DNA of 64,000 nt from Epiperipatus broadwayi (taxonomy: Eukaryota; Onychophora; Udeonychophora; Euonychophora; Peripatidae). Below, in pieces: positions 38,960 through 54,738 of the stretch. The translations under genes and the position numbers were made by a program. Each line of letters begins with the position of its first letter. Position 1 is the stretch's first letter. The notes under the pieces are model-generated. The model saw only the letters and a list, made by a program, of their open reading frames with translations, did not search any database and was not told the origin of the DNA. The stretch lies in the NCBI GenBank assembly GCA_028023455.1, contig JAQFVV010012985.1, forward strand, positions 126,001 to 190,000, in the 5' to 3' direction.

Positions 38960-39870
38960 TATAGTCACACTAGGTGGCTTATGGGATTTTTTGCCATTGT
39001 TATGTAAGCAGCTTCTTTAAATTTTCTTCTTTGTATCCTTTCTTTTCTATCTCATTATTTTTACATTTTTCCAATTGAACATATGTTCATTAGCACATAC
39101 ATGGTCTGCTACTTTAGACCCACCTGTTTTCTCTCATCTAATCATTAGTTTGTGTTCTTGCAAGCACTTTTTCATGGGATAACTGATCTTATCAATATAT
39201 GTTCTTCCACATTCACATGATATTTCATAGATGCAGTTTTTTCTTTTCAGCATTTCAAGTTTAGACTTTGTAGATGTTAGAATTCTTCATAATGTGATAT
39301 GGGTCTGGAAAGTTGTTCTGATGTTATATTGATTGCAACCTTTCCTTGTCTGCTATTTTTGGAATGTGTGGGTAGACTACAGTACCAATAATTGTCTTTT
39401 CTCCTGATATAGTTCTTATTGTCATCTATTTAATATTTTTTAATAACAGCTGATGGATAACCATTTTTCATAAGAGTTTGTTCTATATAGGTATTTTCTT
39501 TTTCCATATCACTGGTTTCTGAACAAACTTCTTTTTTTCTGTTCCATAGTGATAGTATAAGTCCATGTTTTGGGTTTCTGATGTTATTGGGTGTATAGAG
39601 TAGGTATTTTCTTGTATGTGTAGGTTTTTTGGTAAATGTTAATTTTGATTTTGCAATGAAGGAGTCTTGTCACAAGAACATCTAAGAATGTCAATTTTTG
39701 TCCTTGTTCTGATTCTATTGTGAACTTAATTGAAGGGGATATGTTGTTGATGTGTCTTCAGAAAGTTTGTAGCAGTGCTTCACCATTGTGCCATACAATA
39801 AATGTATCATTGAAATTTGACTTGTTCAGAAAATTACTTTCTGAAAACCTATTTGTCTTTTTAAACATAA
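38960..39870 (-). pseudogene. Penelope-like retroelement remnant: RT C-terminus and GIY-YIG endonuclease
   Basis: Minus-strand translation with stops shows two family signatures. Around 39,720-39,610 is FTIESEQGQKLTFLDVLVTR followed by INIYQKTYTYKK. The FLDVLV...I.IYxKPTxT pattern is typical of the palm/thumb end of Penelope-like reverse transcriptases. Around 39,260-39,070 is CIYEISCECGRTYIDKI, then YPMKKCLQEHK, a stop, and SKVADHVCANEH with FNWKNV. This is the GIY-YIG nuclease layout (CIY for GIY, YID for YIG, a CxC pair, the conserved E/H/N region). Between them the frame is broken by shifts and stops. No amino-terminal RT motifs are found upstream, so the copy is 5'-truncated and dead. 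Confidence 0.82.
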
Positions 39871-42006
39871 TAATAAAGTTAATCTATCTTAAAACTATAT
39901 AATCACAAGTTAGTTTTAAAATAAGTAATTGTAATATTTTAAATACTAATGTTAAAACATTTTACTAAAAAAAATCACAATAATAAAGTTTAATGTTCCA
40001 AAAGGAATTTTTTGCCTCTCCTTGCTCATAAGTTGAATTGCTTGTCAGGTAACTTGCTCCATTGCTTAGCTACAGTTGCACACCATTGTGCACAATTATA
40101 TCTTTATCTTGGTGCCATATGAAGAAATGTTCAAATGACATCATTAAACTTCTGTAAAATCCAAGACGAATATTAATAATCCCAAAAAAATAATTGTTCA
40201 TTCTAGTTTTTTTTCCTCTGGGCATTTATTAAGGCATACAATTTTTTTAATAATTTATGTATCCATTTGTGAAAATATTTCTTACATATGTTTTGACCAT
40301 TGTGTAGATCAAGTATATATTGCAGTAAAAATATTAAAATCAATATTCACATTTTCCATCAGTAAAATCATTAGTAGAAAACATTGCATAAAATATTTAT
40401 TTAATACACACTTATGGTTATGAGTTAAAATAAATATTTCTTTTAAGAAAAATATGATTTTTTATCTTCTTAAATATATATCTTGTCACTAAATATTTTT
40501 TTTTCCAGATAAAAAGACAATTATATCATTCAGGCATTTATTCACAGATATGATTTTAATCCTTTGAAAAGATGAATCTGATTTTATTATTTCCAAATAA
40601 ATTATGTTAAAATATAATTTATTGATTGATTTTATCAATGTCAAATTCTTTAAAAGGCATAGAAGTCATTCAAAATCATTTTCTTCAATTTGTCTCTAAA
40701 TACATCATTCTTAAAACATAAGTCCATTTTAACTTCTTTAAGGACAAATCATATACAAAACAGACATTCATCATACCATAAGACATTTTAAGTTCAGTTC
40801 TAAACCATAAGTGCAGATTCTTAATTTTCTTCTCTTTTAAATTTAACACTACAAATTTTTTTAATAAATTTCTGGTTCCTCTTAATTGCCTCAAATAAAC
40901 CATCTTCATTGCAATATGATAAAGTCATTTGAAATAAATAATCATTTATTCAAATATATTATTTATAAAAATTACAAACTTATGTAAATCCACTCCAGTT
41001 TTGTTGCAGTTATTTTCCTGATATTTGGTATTCATTTCCACAATATTTAAGTAGCCACTATCACATTCCATAGAGTTATTGAGGTCCTAAATTAAGTTTC
41101 AAGTAGACAAACTTGATAGGGAAATTTGGTGTTTAGTGATTCATTATTTAAGCAGTTATCCTAATTATATTTTTCAAAAACACTTTCAAGTAAAATAATA
41201 ATTTAAAAGAAATTACTATTGTTACATTATAAAAATAAATATAGTTATAAATTTCAAACTAAATTTGTAAAACACTAAAATCACTGAAAGCTAAATTAAC
41301 TAATATGAAAATCGGTCTAGATTGGCTTCAACATCTCTTTTTATACTGGTCTTAATCCACTGATACACTGCTTGTACAAATTGGATAATTTACATAACTA
41401 CATCAATATGATTTTTAAAATTAATTTGTAAAACTAACATCAATATTAAATAAATATCAAATATTTACTATCTTAAATATTAAATATTTTTATCTAAAAA
41501 ACTAAATATTTTTGTTAAAACAATTTTTAATATTTAAATAACCTGAAATTGATTTAAAAAATAAAATATTACACTTAAATAAAATAATCATAATTTTATT
41601 AATTACTTTTTTAATATTATCTCTAGTCTGAATAATTTGCTACACTATGTATATTTTGTTAACAAGTTAAAACTAAAGTTTTTTTCTTAACTTTCTGAAA
41701 GCACACATATTCACACACAATAGCATAATAATCATGTGAAACTTTCGGCACTTTTCAACTAATATTAAATTTACTTATTATTTTAAATAATATTTGAAAC
41801 AAAATAATTACCTTAAACATGTAATATAAAATATTTATTGCTTTAATTAAGCTATTCTACAATGAGTTCAAACTATCTAATATATCTTTATAAGCTCCTA
41901 TCTACTGAGTTTGAACCCTTGTTATTTATAATATTTAAATTATGTTAGAAAATAACGTAAATTTAATTTTTTTTAAAAATATAGCTACTTTTCAAACTCT
42001 ACTTGA
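39871..42006. other. AT-rich DNA, nothing recognised
   Basis: The lysine/leucine-rich frame at 40,685-40,909 (minus) has no recognisable domain and is not supported as a gene. Confidence 0.5.
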
Positions 42007-42028
42007 TTGTCTGTACCTATTGTAAAGA

Positions 42029-42030
42029 GT

Positions 42031-42077
<47 letters not shown>

Positions 42078-42136
42078 TATATATATATTGTACAGATATA
42101 ATATATACATATATATATATATATATATATTGTACC
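42029..42136. repeat. (AT)n block bounded by inverted GTACAA
   Basis: GTACAA(TA)n...(TA)nTTGTAC with two inner interruptions (TGTACT and TTGTACAG). Similar TTGTAC/GTACAA-bordered AT runs occur near 35,716 and 43,930-43,955. Confidence 0.8.
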
Positions 42137-43962
42137 AGATGGTGTTTCTAAAAGAGATCAATCACTTATGGGTGAGTAAACAAATTGTATATACTTTAAC
42201 TCTTTAATACAATAACTTTATGAAGGCAAAAGTATAAAACTTTTATAAAAAATATGAGACATAATTTATTCTTAATATATTTGAATCTTCACCTGATGCA
42301 ATGTACATATTGCTCCACCACAGCCCCTTAGGCAGAGAAGAGAGTACTCAAAGAGCACCTGTATCCAAGCCAGCAGATATATATCTAAAATATATCTAAC
42401 TGACCACATTTGACGGAAACACATTTCTTCTTGACTGTTGAATTCAACACCCCATTCAAAGCACTTTTTTGTTTCAGAGTAAACCCCAGGCACCAGTTAA
42501 TTACCAAAGCAAGCAATGCACTTTAAACAATGGTAACTAATTCAATGCCTAAAACAATCTCATAACTAGCTCAGTCACTTGTAATAGAATAACAAATTGT
42601 TGTTTGAATTAGTGGTAAAAAGAATTGTCCAACAAATATTATGTTTAGATATAATTTATTTAACTAAACATTATTATTCTAATTTTAACTATTTTCTATA
42701 GGAATTTAATTAAATTCTACAATGGTAATTACATATAATGACCACATACATTCTTAATTTATGCAATAAAATATAAGAGAACATGAAATGAATACATAAA
42801 ATTCATAAGATCATAAAGCATTAATATATACATTTCACAAACACACACATCAATAGTTCTTTATGCATGCCATAGAGTTCATTAATAATTGACTCTGGGA
42901 GGCTTTAAATTATTGCAATGGCTACTTTAAATGGAAATAAGAAAATGTTATTTATTACCTAGGATTTGAATGTGGATACTTCTTGCTGTTTGCTGCTTCT
43001 AATGAAAAGCTTTCTAACCGGTTAGATTTGAGGTTTTTCTTGTGGAGATTTGATGCTTATTATTTCAAGGCATTTTCTTTAAGACAATTAGATATTGACA
43101 GTGGATTTTCAAGTTGTTAGGCAGGCATTATTTTCATGGGCTGGTTGGCTGTTTTATTGGACTCAGGCTAGAGAAAAGTTGTATGTTTCTGATAATGATT
43201 AACAATGCATGATGAATTCTGGATACAGACTAGGCTGATCTGATTAATTGACTGAACTGAACTGACTGCAATCTGAAGTCTTTAATTAACTGAACTGGAC
43301 TGAACTGATTGTCCGATGAAAAAATTGGACTATTTATTAGGATGACCTGTTGTCATTTTGGTGTCTGCCAGCTATATTTGTTGTTGGAATTCCTTAGATC
43401 AGCTTTTAATTAGTGGCCATTGCAACTTGTTGTTTTTGTGGATTTTTAATTAGTAGCCATCACAAATTTTGTGTTTTACATTTTAATTTTTTGTATCATT
43501 TTTAATATTTAACATGCACATATTTATTTTATCAACAGGCACACATTTTTTTTACTATCCCTTATATTTACAATCATTCGCGATTCACACATATATATTT
43601 CTAAATCAAGTTTTAATTTTTTTTAAGATTCCCTTTTTCTTTTTTTTTAAAAGTAGTTTTAAACAAAGAGATATGGTATCTTTAATTTTATAAAACGATT
43701 TATTTCCAAGTTAAACCTTCCCCCCTTTTAATTAATTAATAGTAACTTTTATAAATTATTTCTTTTTTTAGTAACGTGCATTTTGTTTAATAAAAAAAAA
43801 AACTCTTTAAACTTTTTATAAATAACAATCTCTCAAACTGAATCGTACAACTTTTATTGATTATTTTCTTTTATCGAGCTGTATTTTAATTTAATAATTT
43901 TTAGACAAAAATTATATATATATATGTACCAATACGATATTGGTACAATATATATATACTGA
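42137..43962. other. Unassigned DNA with GC-richer patches, possibly an old LTR
   Basis: Minus-strand TATA-like ATATATCTGC (about 42,375) is followed by a GC-richer 100 bp and then AATAAA at 42,264-42,269. That order resembles the promoter and polyA signal of the giant LTRs. 42,950-43,440 is also GC-richer, with repeated GAACTGA words at about 43,254-43,300. No termini, second copy or coding region could be found, so this is only a suggestion. Confidence 0.25.
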
Positions 43963-44960
<998 letters not shown>

Positions 44961-45624
44961 CAAAAATTGTATGAAAGCCAGTTATTTTTTTAAAGAAGTA
45001 GAAAATTCAAAACCGTTTTCTGAAGGGGAGTTTATAAAAACTACATTTTAGCTATGGTAGAATTAACCAGTCCAGAACATAAAATGTAATTTTAGAATTA
45101 TAAATATATTATGAAAATAGATACAAAATGAATTTAAAAATTGTCATTAATAGTAATGGTACTTACTACTTTATTGTTATTTTACAAAAAAAAAAAAATT
45201 ATGGCCTTCATTTAAAAAAAGAAAACTGAAAATGGTTACAAGTAGAAAAGGCTGCTACTCTTAATGATTAGAGATAAATTAATTAAATTTTTGATCAAAT
45301 ATAGCAGGCTACTTTTTAAGTCAATAATTTTGTATGAACCATGACTGATACTATAAATAACCAAATGGCCCTTGACAAAAAAAAGATTTATTATACTTGG
45401 ATTACAACATTGTTTAACTGATGGCTGTGCTCCCACAGTTAGTCTCAATTGTAATTTACAAAGTCCTTTGCATGAATATATACACACACCTTTTAAAGTG
45501 CAAAATAATTATTGTACATTGTCTCACAATATTCAACATTTAGTTAGTGCTCTTGTTGTGCTTTAGACTTGGAAGTGAGATAATTTTTGATATATCTAGC
45601 AAAGGAAGAAACTTGGACTTGATT
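44961..45624. other. AT-rich DNA, nothing recognised
   Basis: Short frames on both strands at 45,236-45,566 overlap each other and show no domain. Confidence 0.5.
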
Positions 45625-46066
45625 AAATTCCATCTGTAACACTGAAAGCTACATTAGTCTTCTATACCCATAAAGATATAATTCAGAGCTTCATTATATT
45701 GATATCAAGAATGACCAGAAAAAACAAAACAGAAGATCAATCGATCACCATGATAATACTTATCTATGCATGTCTATTGTCCAGAAGCAAGTCTAAAATT
45801 CTGGTTGCTTTCTACCATGTTAGATAGATTAAATGCTGCTTTCAAAAATTCCATCTGTAACAATGAAAGCTACTAGTTTGCTATAACCATAAATATATAA
45901 TTCAGAGCTTCATTATATTGGCGTCAAGAATGACCAGAAAAAAACAACACAGAAGATCAATTGATTATCATGATAATACTTATCTATGCATGACAATTAT
46001 CCAGAAGCAAGTCTAAAATTCTGGTTGCTTTCTACCATGTTAGATAGATTAAGTACTGCTTTCAAA
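45625..46066 (+). repeat. Tandem duplication, 221-bp unit
   Basis: CCATCTGTAAC recurs at 45,630 and 45,851, and the two units stay parallel to TAGATAGATTAA and GCTTTCAAA. Shared words include ATAATTCAGAGCTTCATTAT and CAGAAGCAAGTCTAAAATTC. Identity looks about 92% by eye, so it is fairly recent. It is not coding. Confidence 0.88.
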
Positions 46067-47785
46067 TACAGAATGCAACGAAAGGTAGAAGTGGTTTTAG
46101 TTATTGGGTTTGCTATTAAAGTATTGGAAATTGAAAATTAATAATTATATAAAATCGAAATTGTATTTGTCATGCCATTAAAGGCAACGCTATTTTGAAA
46201 TATACATATATCAGAAGATTTAGTAATAGAAGAAAAAAAATATTAGATTATAAGATAGAGTGAAAAGAAAAACTATTAATTATTTAACGAAGTTACTTAA
46301 AGAGGGAGAATTATGAAGAAATTATAATAGTTTTAAAACAAAGTACGGGATATATATCGCAAGCCCGAATACATGATTTAAAATTATTCCATAAGTTTGG
46401 ATTTGCCCTGTGTTGTTTACTGCAGTAATAGAATGGCTGACATAAAGCTCAAATTCCCTGGATCCCGCGGTTTCTTTTTGTCACTTTTAGTATTCGAATT
46501 TCTTATTAAGTCTCTATCAATATACCACTCTTTTATTTATTTACTTTTATCTTTATAATGTTGTTTTTTTATTTTTAGAAGAATGCCATTTTTTTTTTAT
46601 ATTAAAGGACACTTCTTTTTTTTTAAGATGTATATATATACAAAATTTTTAAATAATGGAATAAAAGAATAGACATATAACTGCATAGATATATAATTTT
46701 TATATAATAAATTATTTGATATTTAAATTGCGATATTTAGCTTATTTCAAAGTGTAAAATAAATAGATCCATCAATAGTTAATTTTCTTTTGTAGAGTAT
46801 AATATTTCTCTCGCAAAGCAATTTTTTTTCTTTTTTCTTTTTTTTTAATAAGAAATTATTGGTAATTTAGAACTATTACTATTAAATGTAAAAAGATACG
46901 AAGAGAAATTATATATCAGCTAAATAAAGAGTAAATGTCAAAATGCTTTAGCTTTTATTATTTTTTTAATAATAAAACTTTTTTTTATTTGTAATAAATA
47001 ATAAAGTAAATATATACTGTATATGAAACTCAGTGAATGGAGGCTTTGTATTATATATGAATAAGCTTATATTGTCTCGAAAAACTTACTCCAATTTTAT
47101 ACAAGCCAGTTGTGGAAGACAAATTATATCTTATTAGGAAGCCTTTCTCTTGCAGTGGACATAAGCTTTCATATTCCTCCAGATAGTGTGATATTATAAA
47201 TATAAAAATGTAAGTTTAAATTTGAGATGTTAAAATATATTAAGAGGATAGCAAGTAATGACAAATAATCACTGACAATAATCAAATGTTGTCATGTGAT
47301 TAAAGTGCTCTACTGCCTAGTAATCCAACTTGCTTTTCAAGCAGAGAGCTCAATAAACTTTTAAATGACTTCACTGATATAAACTGCAGGTATTTTTTCT
47401 CTGAAAAGTACATCTAATTTTAAGACATCTTTATACTATTTTCTTTATCCCAGAACCATTATTTGTCCACTTGAAAAACAATGGGTCCTAAATAAAAGAA
47501 CTATAATCCGCATTTACAGTTTAGTTTTATAATGGTCTTATCAGCCATGAGTTTTGTATTCGTTGACTATTCAGGTAAATACCTACACTAAAAAAGACAT
47601 TGAATGCAAGATGAGAGAGTCAAAGGATGTTTTGCTGATATAAAAACACATGTTTAAGCAATTCATCAAAGACTTAAATTTTTTTTAAAATAATCTAATG
47701 AAAAATTTTGGACCATAATACATTGCGCTTATTTGTGCTCTCATGACAATAAGAATTGCATGATATGCAACCAGTTTTGATATTA
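46067..47785. other. AT-rich DNA, nothing recognised
   Basis: No supportable ORF, RNA or repeat. Confidence 0.5.
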
Positions 47786-47908
47786 ATTACAAATATTCTC
47801 ATCAAGCGTTGGTGGTCGAGTGGTCAGCACAGCTTTTTTACAAATAGTTGACCCGGGTTCGCTTCCCTGCCGATGCTTTGACACATGAAAAAAAAATTAC
47901 AATATTCT
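47786..47908 (+). mobile_element. tRNA-derived SINE
   Basis: The body (about 47,800-47,895) begins CGTTGGTGGTCGAGTGGTCA (box A) and contains CCGGGTTCGCTTCCCTGCCG (box B at 47,856-47,866). It ends GATGCTTTGACACATG and a run of nine A. Flanks ATTACAAATATTCT (47,786) and ATTACAATATTCT (47,896) are a target duplication with a one-base change. Compared with the copy at 63.6 kb, the middle between the boxes is rearranged to T-rich sequence. Box A resembles tRNA-Leu or tRNA-Ser, but the parent is not certain. Confidence 0.85.
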
Positions 47909-48477
47909 AAAAAGAATCTATGATATAAATATGTAACAAACAATTCTTTAATAGTATTAAATATCAGTTCTTCCAGTTTGATGTAGTGACAACGTGTGAC
48001 AAATGAAATTCCAAAACATAATCTTTATATTTTGCTCTAGCACTTATAGCACCCAAACTTTTTTGACTTCCTCAGCTGCCATTCAATTATTTTTATTAAT
48101 ATCTGCCATAACTTATCAATCTAAAAGAACAATAATCGTATTTATTGTTTTTAGATTTTAATTCCAGTAAAATGTTTTATCCTAGTAATGTAATTTTCTT
48201 CATCTTTTAATTTATATCACATACTTGGTATATATATATATTACTGCTGTGATTTATAACAAAATTTCACTTAACAGAGACTATAAAATTACAGAAATAT
48301 TAGTGTAGAATTGATAAAAATAATATTAATTATTGACAAAAATGAATTTACATGTCATTTTTTACAGTAACCTGATTACACTCATTTCTTCAGTAACTCA
48401 GCTGCTAGAAGACTTTTTTTCACTTTTTTGAAATTTTATTTAAAACTATCATAATATTAACTTGCTGCTTTTTCAAT
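47909..48477. other. AT-rich DNA, nothing recognised
   Basis: No supportable feature. Confidence 0.5.
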
Positions 48478-49499
<1,022 letters not shown>

Positions 49500-50435
49500 T
49501 TCACCTAATCATATCAATCAGGTGACTGAAACAAATTTTCCCTACACAGCTCAATCTTTTCCACATGTTTAATCTTATTCTATATCTTTACAAGTTAATG
49601 GACTTCTTGACTGTGGTTTTTTCTTAATGTGTTGTAGACATATCTAGTTTAAAACCTTGTTTAACATTACTTTTTATTCCTCATAGCATTCATCCCATTC
49701 CTGATATATTTATGTTATACTGACATCACATAACATCCAATATCCTTCTAAAAGTATTGATGCTTCAACTCCATGTCTAATGATTTCATCTTTTTTGTTT
49801 ACTATTGTTTGAAAAATTTTTGTAGTTTTTCAGGGAGCTGAAAAATTATTGTCGAAGATTCACATCCACATAAATGAACAGATTCATTTATTTATACTCA
49901 TATATGAATTTTAACTTTTAATTTCTTTATCTATTTAAAACAGATAAACAGAACACAAACTGTATTTATTCTTATTTTGTTTGCTTCTGTTGAATCTGTA
50001 TTTTTAGGTAACAATGTTTTTGAATAGAAGAATTTTTTCATCATGAGAATAATCTGATTGCACTAATATTAAAGCTTTTCATTTTCATATCTTTGTGTTT
50101 GTTTTTAAATAATTTGTTGTGCTTTACTGATTAAAAAAATTGCATTAGCATATCTTTAAAAACGGTCAGTAAGTAAATGCAGTTGCTAAATATAACCCAG
50201 TCTATTTCCCGTAGTTATGGAAGAAAAACTATATATCCTTTATTTTCCTGTATATTCTCTTGCATTTGATTATATATTCAGAAGCTCTTGTGTATTATAT
50301 TTTAATTTTTCATCTAGCATTCTTCTCTATAAGCATGCATTGCTTTAATCAATTTAAATGGTGCTGATAATATGTCAAACAATATTTTTTGATGGACTGA
50401 TCTTTTTTTCAAAAAAAGATACACAAAATGCAGGT
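49500..50435. other. AT-rich DNA, nothing recognised
   Basis: No supportable feature. Confidence 0.5.
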
Positions 50436-51160
<725 letters not shown>

Positions 51161-51922
51161 AGGTTATATTTATACACTTGATCTATAGCATGCAGAGTAG
51201 TGACACAATTAATAGCTACTGGCTTTATTCAAAAGCATTTTGTTTATAAGAAATTTATGTATTTATAATCCTTTCTAAAACTATATAATTCAAACTTTTC
51301 CCCAGCAATAGTAGTAGTGCTATTTTTCATTTTTTCAGAAGTTTTGTAACAATGTAGTAATATTAAACTACTGTGTCTCTCTGCAGGATAAGATCTTTTT
51401 CAACAAGACTGTCCTGATGAAGCCTGTCAGTTGGTGAATGATAAAAATTTGAATGGTTTTTATTTTACCCTCTAGTTAAAATAGTTGACTTTTCATTTAA
51501 TTGTCAATATTGATTAATCATCTGGATTAACTATTAATCAGCTACCTATAAGTAAATTATCAAATCTACTGAAAACTGATTAAAGTTACTATGCTCGGAT
51601 TTGAAACCAGACAATAGATGTGGCTGCTACATTTTGAGATCATTTTTCTTCTAGATATATTTAAATATGATCATACCAATTTATTATTTGTTTTCCTTAT
51701 GCTACATCTGTGGCTTGCTCACAAAAAAATTATTACTGTAGCACATTTTTATATAGCAAATTACCAATGTTTTTTTTTTAAAATAATTAATTACAATTAA
51801 AAAATTAAAAGGTGTGCAAGATTCATCAAGATTGATATCATGTATAATTGTTCCCATAGCTAACACATTTACATAATATTTACATGAAAATGTCTACAAT
51901 ATCAACTACATCTTAAGTTATG

Positions 51923-51926
<4 letters not shown>
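51161..51926. other. AT-rich DNA, nothing recognised
   Basis: No supportable feature. Confidence 0.5.
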
Positions 51927-51975
<49 letters not shown>

Positions 51976-52200
51976 CAAAAAAAGACTTATAAATCCAATA
52001 AATGATATTATATTTCAACCAGTCCTCTGGTTGAAATATAATATTATTTATTGGATTTATAAGTCTTTTTTTGTTTTTATATGTATTTCCTTTGGTTAAT
52101 TTGTTATATATATATATATATATATAACAAACTAAGTATAATGATTAATTTGTTATATATATATATATATATATATAATGATCATTATACTACTGAATTT
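51927..52200. repeat. (AT)n and hairpin cluster
   Basis: An (AT)n run (51,927-51,970) leads into a hairpin whose arms 51,967-52,020 and 52,029-52,082 match at 53 of 54 positions, with an 8-nt loop AGTCCTCT. The arms start ATATAAAAACAAAAAAAGAC and meet at TTTCAACC/GGTTGAAA. Two further AT runs follow, each beginning TTAATTTGTTATATATA (52,097 and 52,145). Confidence 0.9.
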
Positions 52201-52849
52201 GATCAACTTTTAGGATTTCAGTTTAAAAACATTTCTCTAAACTAATTTTCAAAATGGCTATGAAGTTTTAATATGTGATATTTTTTCAAACTCCATTTCC
52301 AAGTGAGAAATTAAATATATGAAAATTTGATTAATTTAAAATATATTTACAGAAGAAAAATTTCCCCTGGATTATCAAAAACTAGTCTTCTTTCCATGTC
52401 TATATTATGTATTTCAATATGCAGTCCACAACATTTTCTAACATGTTTTAATCAATACTGCTTTCTTTTTCAGCTTTTATGACATCATTAGAAAATGGTT
52501 ATGATTTGGATGCATATTTATATTGAAAATTATCAAGATTTTTAAAACAAATAACTATCATAATGCAAAAAATCCATAACCTGTATTTCTCTAATAAAAA
52601 TCCATCAAAATTAATGTATTTTTATATACATAATTGTTAGATTATACTATTTAATTGACTGCACATTTAACACAATTACTTATAGAAATTGCTATATTAA
52701 TGATTTTAAACATACAATGTTGTAATGTGATCCGATGCACTGTGACATCTCCTTATACAAAGTCAGAAATTTCTCAGCAACTATGCACAGGAAAACCTGT
52801 TAGACCCTTTACCTTCTCTTTCCATTCTCCACCCTAAGTTTTCCTATAT
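52201..52849. other. AT-rich DNA, nothing recognised
   Basis: The short plus-strand frame at 52,655-52,837 has no domain. Confidence 0.5.
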
Positions 52850-53316
52850 CCTGTTCCATCCCACTTCTACAACATAAACTTTGTCAATTCTATGGCCTTT
52901 ATCTAAATCCCTCTTATCTTTTCCCAAACCCAGCATAAAAATCAATAACCCACTTTTTGTATAATCACTTTCCTTATATTTATTCTTCCACAACTTTATT
53001 ATTTGTATCGTTTCTGCCTTCAGTCATTTACATTCAATTAATAGATGCCTAATATTTTCTATGCCTTTCTTACATGACTGCAGAATAAATCACCCACATT
53101 TTTCCATTTAGTATATAATCCCCTGTTGCTAAAGATCCTGTTCGAGCCTTAAACAGTAAACTATTCACACTCAAGATTCCATTTACTTCTACATACATTT
53201 AAATTCTTTTTACTCTCCATAATAATTCTCCATCTCTCGAACTTTCTATTCTTTATTAAGACATCTATTCTTCTATCCCATTCCTTACCACTATAACACT
53301 CAACAATTCTCCTAAC
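52850..53316 (-). pseudogene. LINE ORF2 C-terminal tail
   Basis: After ERWDD and a stop, the translation continues IVECYSGKEWDRRIDVLI, SLLFKARTGSLATGDY and, out of frame, a RHLLIECK-like block. Such HLLxEC segments are usual at the end of LINE RT proteins. Stops are frequent. Confidence 0.55.
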
Positions 53317-54738
53317 TCAATCATCCCATCTTTCGTACAAGTATACTGACATAAATTCTTTATCCAAATCTTCTGCACACCACATTATCTTTCTCACCCA
53401 TCTTGTTACCTGCCCTTTATTCATAACCCAATTATATACTATTTTAGCTATTCTTTTATTAGCCATAAACTGCAATCTATGGAACATTTTCATTTTCCTT
53501 TTTGCATCACTCATATAAAAACTTGACCATCCCATTTCTTCTTCAATTGCCTCAGTTGCCATCCACACATTTACATCTAATGCATGTCTTTTTACTTATC
53601 TTTGTACTTTTTCCATGAAATCTAATACCCATTTACTAACACATAACACATCATTACCATATGTTAACCCTGCTACTGCTACTCCCTTCCATACAATTCT
53701 AGCTACACTATATTGATTATATGAAAACACTGTTATTTTTTGTATCAATCTCTTTCTTTTCTTTATTTTGTTTATCAATTTTTTCTCCCATTCATCTCAG
53801 CAATTTTTCTGATTACTTAAGACAATTCCCAAATAGTTATATCTATTCACCACACTTAACTTTATATCCCCAAATAAAAATTCTTCTTTCTCCAGTATTA
53901 ATCATCATTACTTTTTATTTTTCTTTACTAAATGTAATCATCATCTCTTTACCCACCCTTATGCATGTCCTCATCATAACTTCCATATCTTCCCTTCTTT
54001 CTGCACAAAAGACACCATTTTCAAATAAAAGATCCGATAATGTATATATTTTTTTGCCATCTATTAATGGTATCTCTTTTCCTCTTCCTAGTCATTCTAT
54101 TGCTCTCTCCATTTTTCTCAAATACAACAAAAACAAAATAGGTAACATAGAGTATCCTTGCCTTAGTCCCACCCCATTTTTATCTTTGACTGATTTTATA
54201 TTCCCCAATTGATACATATAGTAATTATTTTCATATAATTTCTTAATAATATTCATTAAAGCTCCATCAATTTGCAAATTTACTAAACTTGCTCATAATA
54301 TATTTCTATTTACTCTATCATATGTCTTCTCTATATCTATAAAAAACATTTATAACTGTCTATCTGTATAGTACTCATATCCATAAGTTTTGTAACTACA
54401 AATAAACCATCTTCTATATGCCTATCTGATCAAACACCTCCTTGGATTTCTCTCACTATATTATTATCTTCCATCCATTTTGCAACCCCTCCAGCCACCA
54501 TATATGAAAAAACTTTATATAAACCTGATATTACAACAATCAGTCTATAATTGTTTAACTTTCTATGAATATTGCACTTTCCTTTAAATAGTAGCCTTAC
54601 TTTTGTATTATCCCAACTACCCAAAAAATATTTATTCTTTGTCATCTTATTACACATGATAACTTTTGCCCTATGCCCTAAATTCATTACCATCTTTGCT
54701 GCCCATCCATCTAAACCTCTTGCCTTTCCATTTTTCAA
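53317..54738 (-). pseudogene. LINE ORF2 reverse transcriptase domain (inactive)
   Basis: 54,738-54,430 reads NGKARGLDGWAAKMV, then WDNTKVRLLFKGK, LNNYRLIVVISGLYKVFS and NIVREIQGGV, RT fingers motifs. After frame breaks comes FIDIEKTYDRVNR (about 54,340-54,302), carrying the first catalytic Asp. 54,277-54,092 contains GVGLRQGYSMLPILFLLYL. The box where FADD or YADD is expected reads LLFENGVFCAERREDM (about 54,040-53,990), so the catalytic Asp pair is lost. NYLGIVL follows near 53,835, then thumb and C-terminal frames 53,778-53,596 and 53,568-53,317. Confidence 0.85.

Noticed and set aside
47800-47895. A possible genuine tRNA gene
   Set aside because: Box A and box B are present, but the cloverleaf arms do not close, a poly-A tail and target duplication are present, and the same unit recurs at 63.6 kb. 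It is a SINE.
53721-54212. 163-codon plus-strand frame, the second longest in the window
   Set aside because: It lies antisense to the LINE reverse transcriptase. Its Ser/Leu/Ile/Phe-rich content is the complement of that domain.
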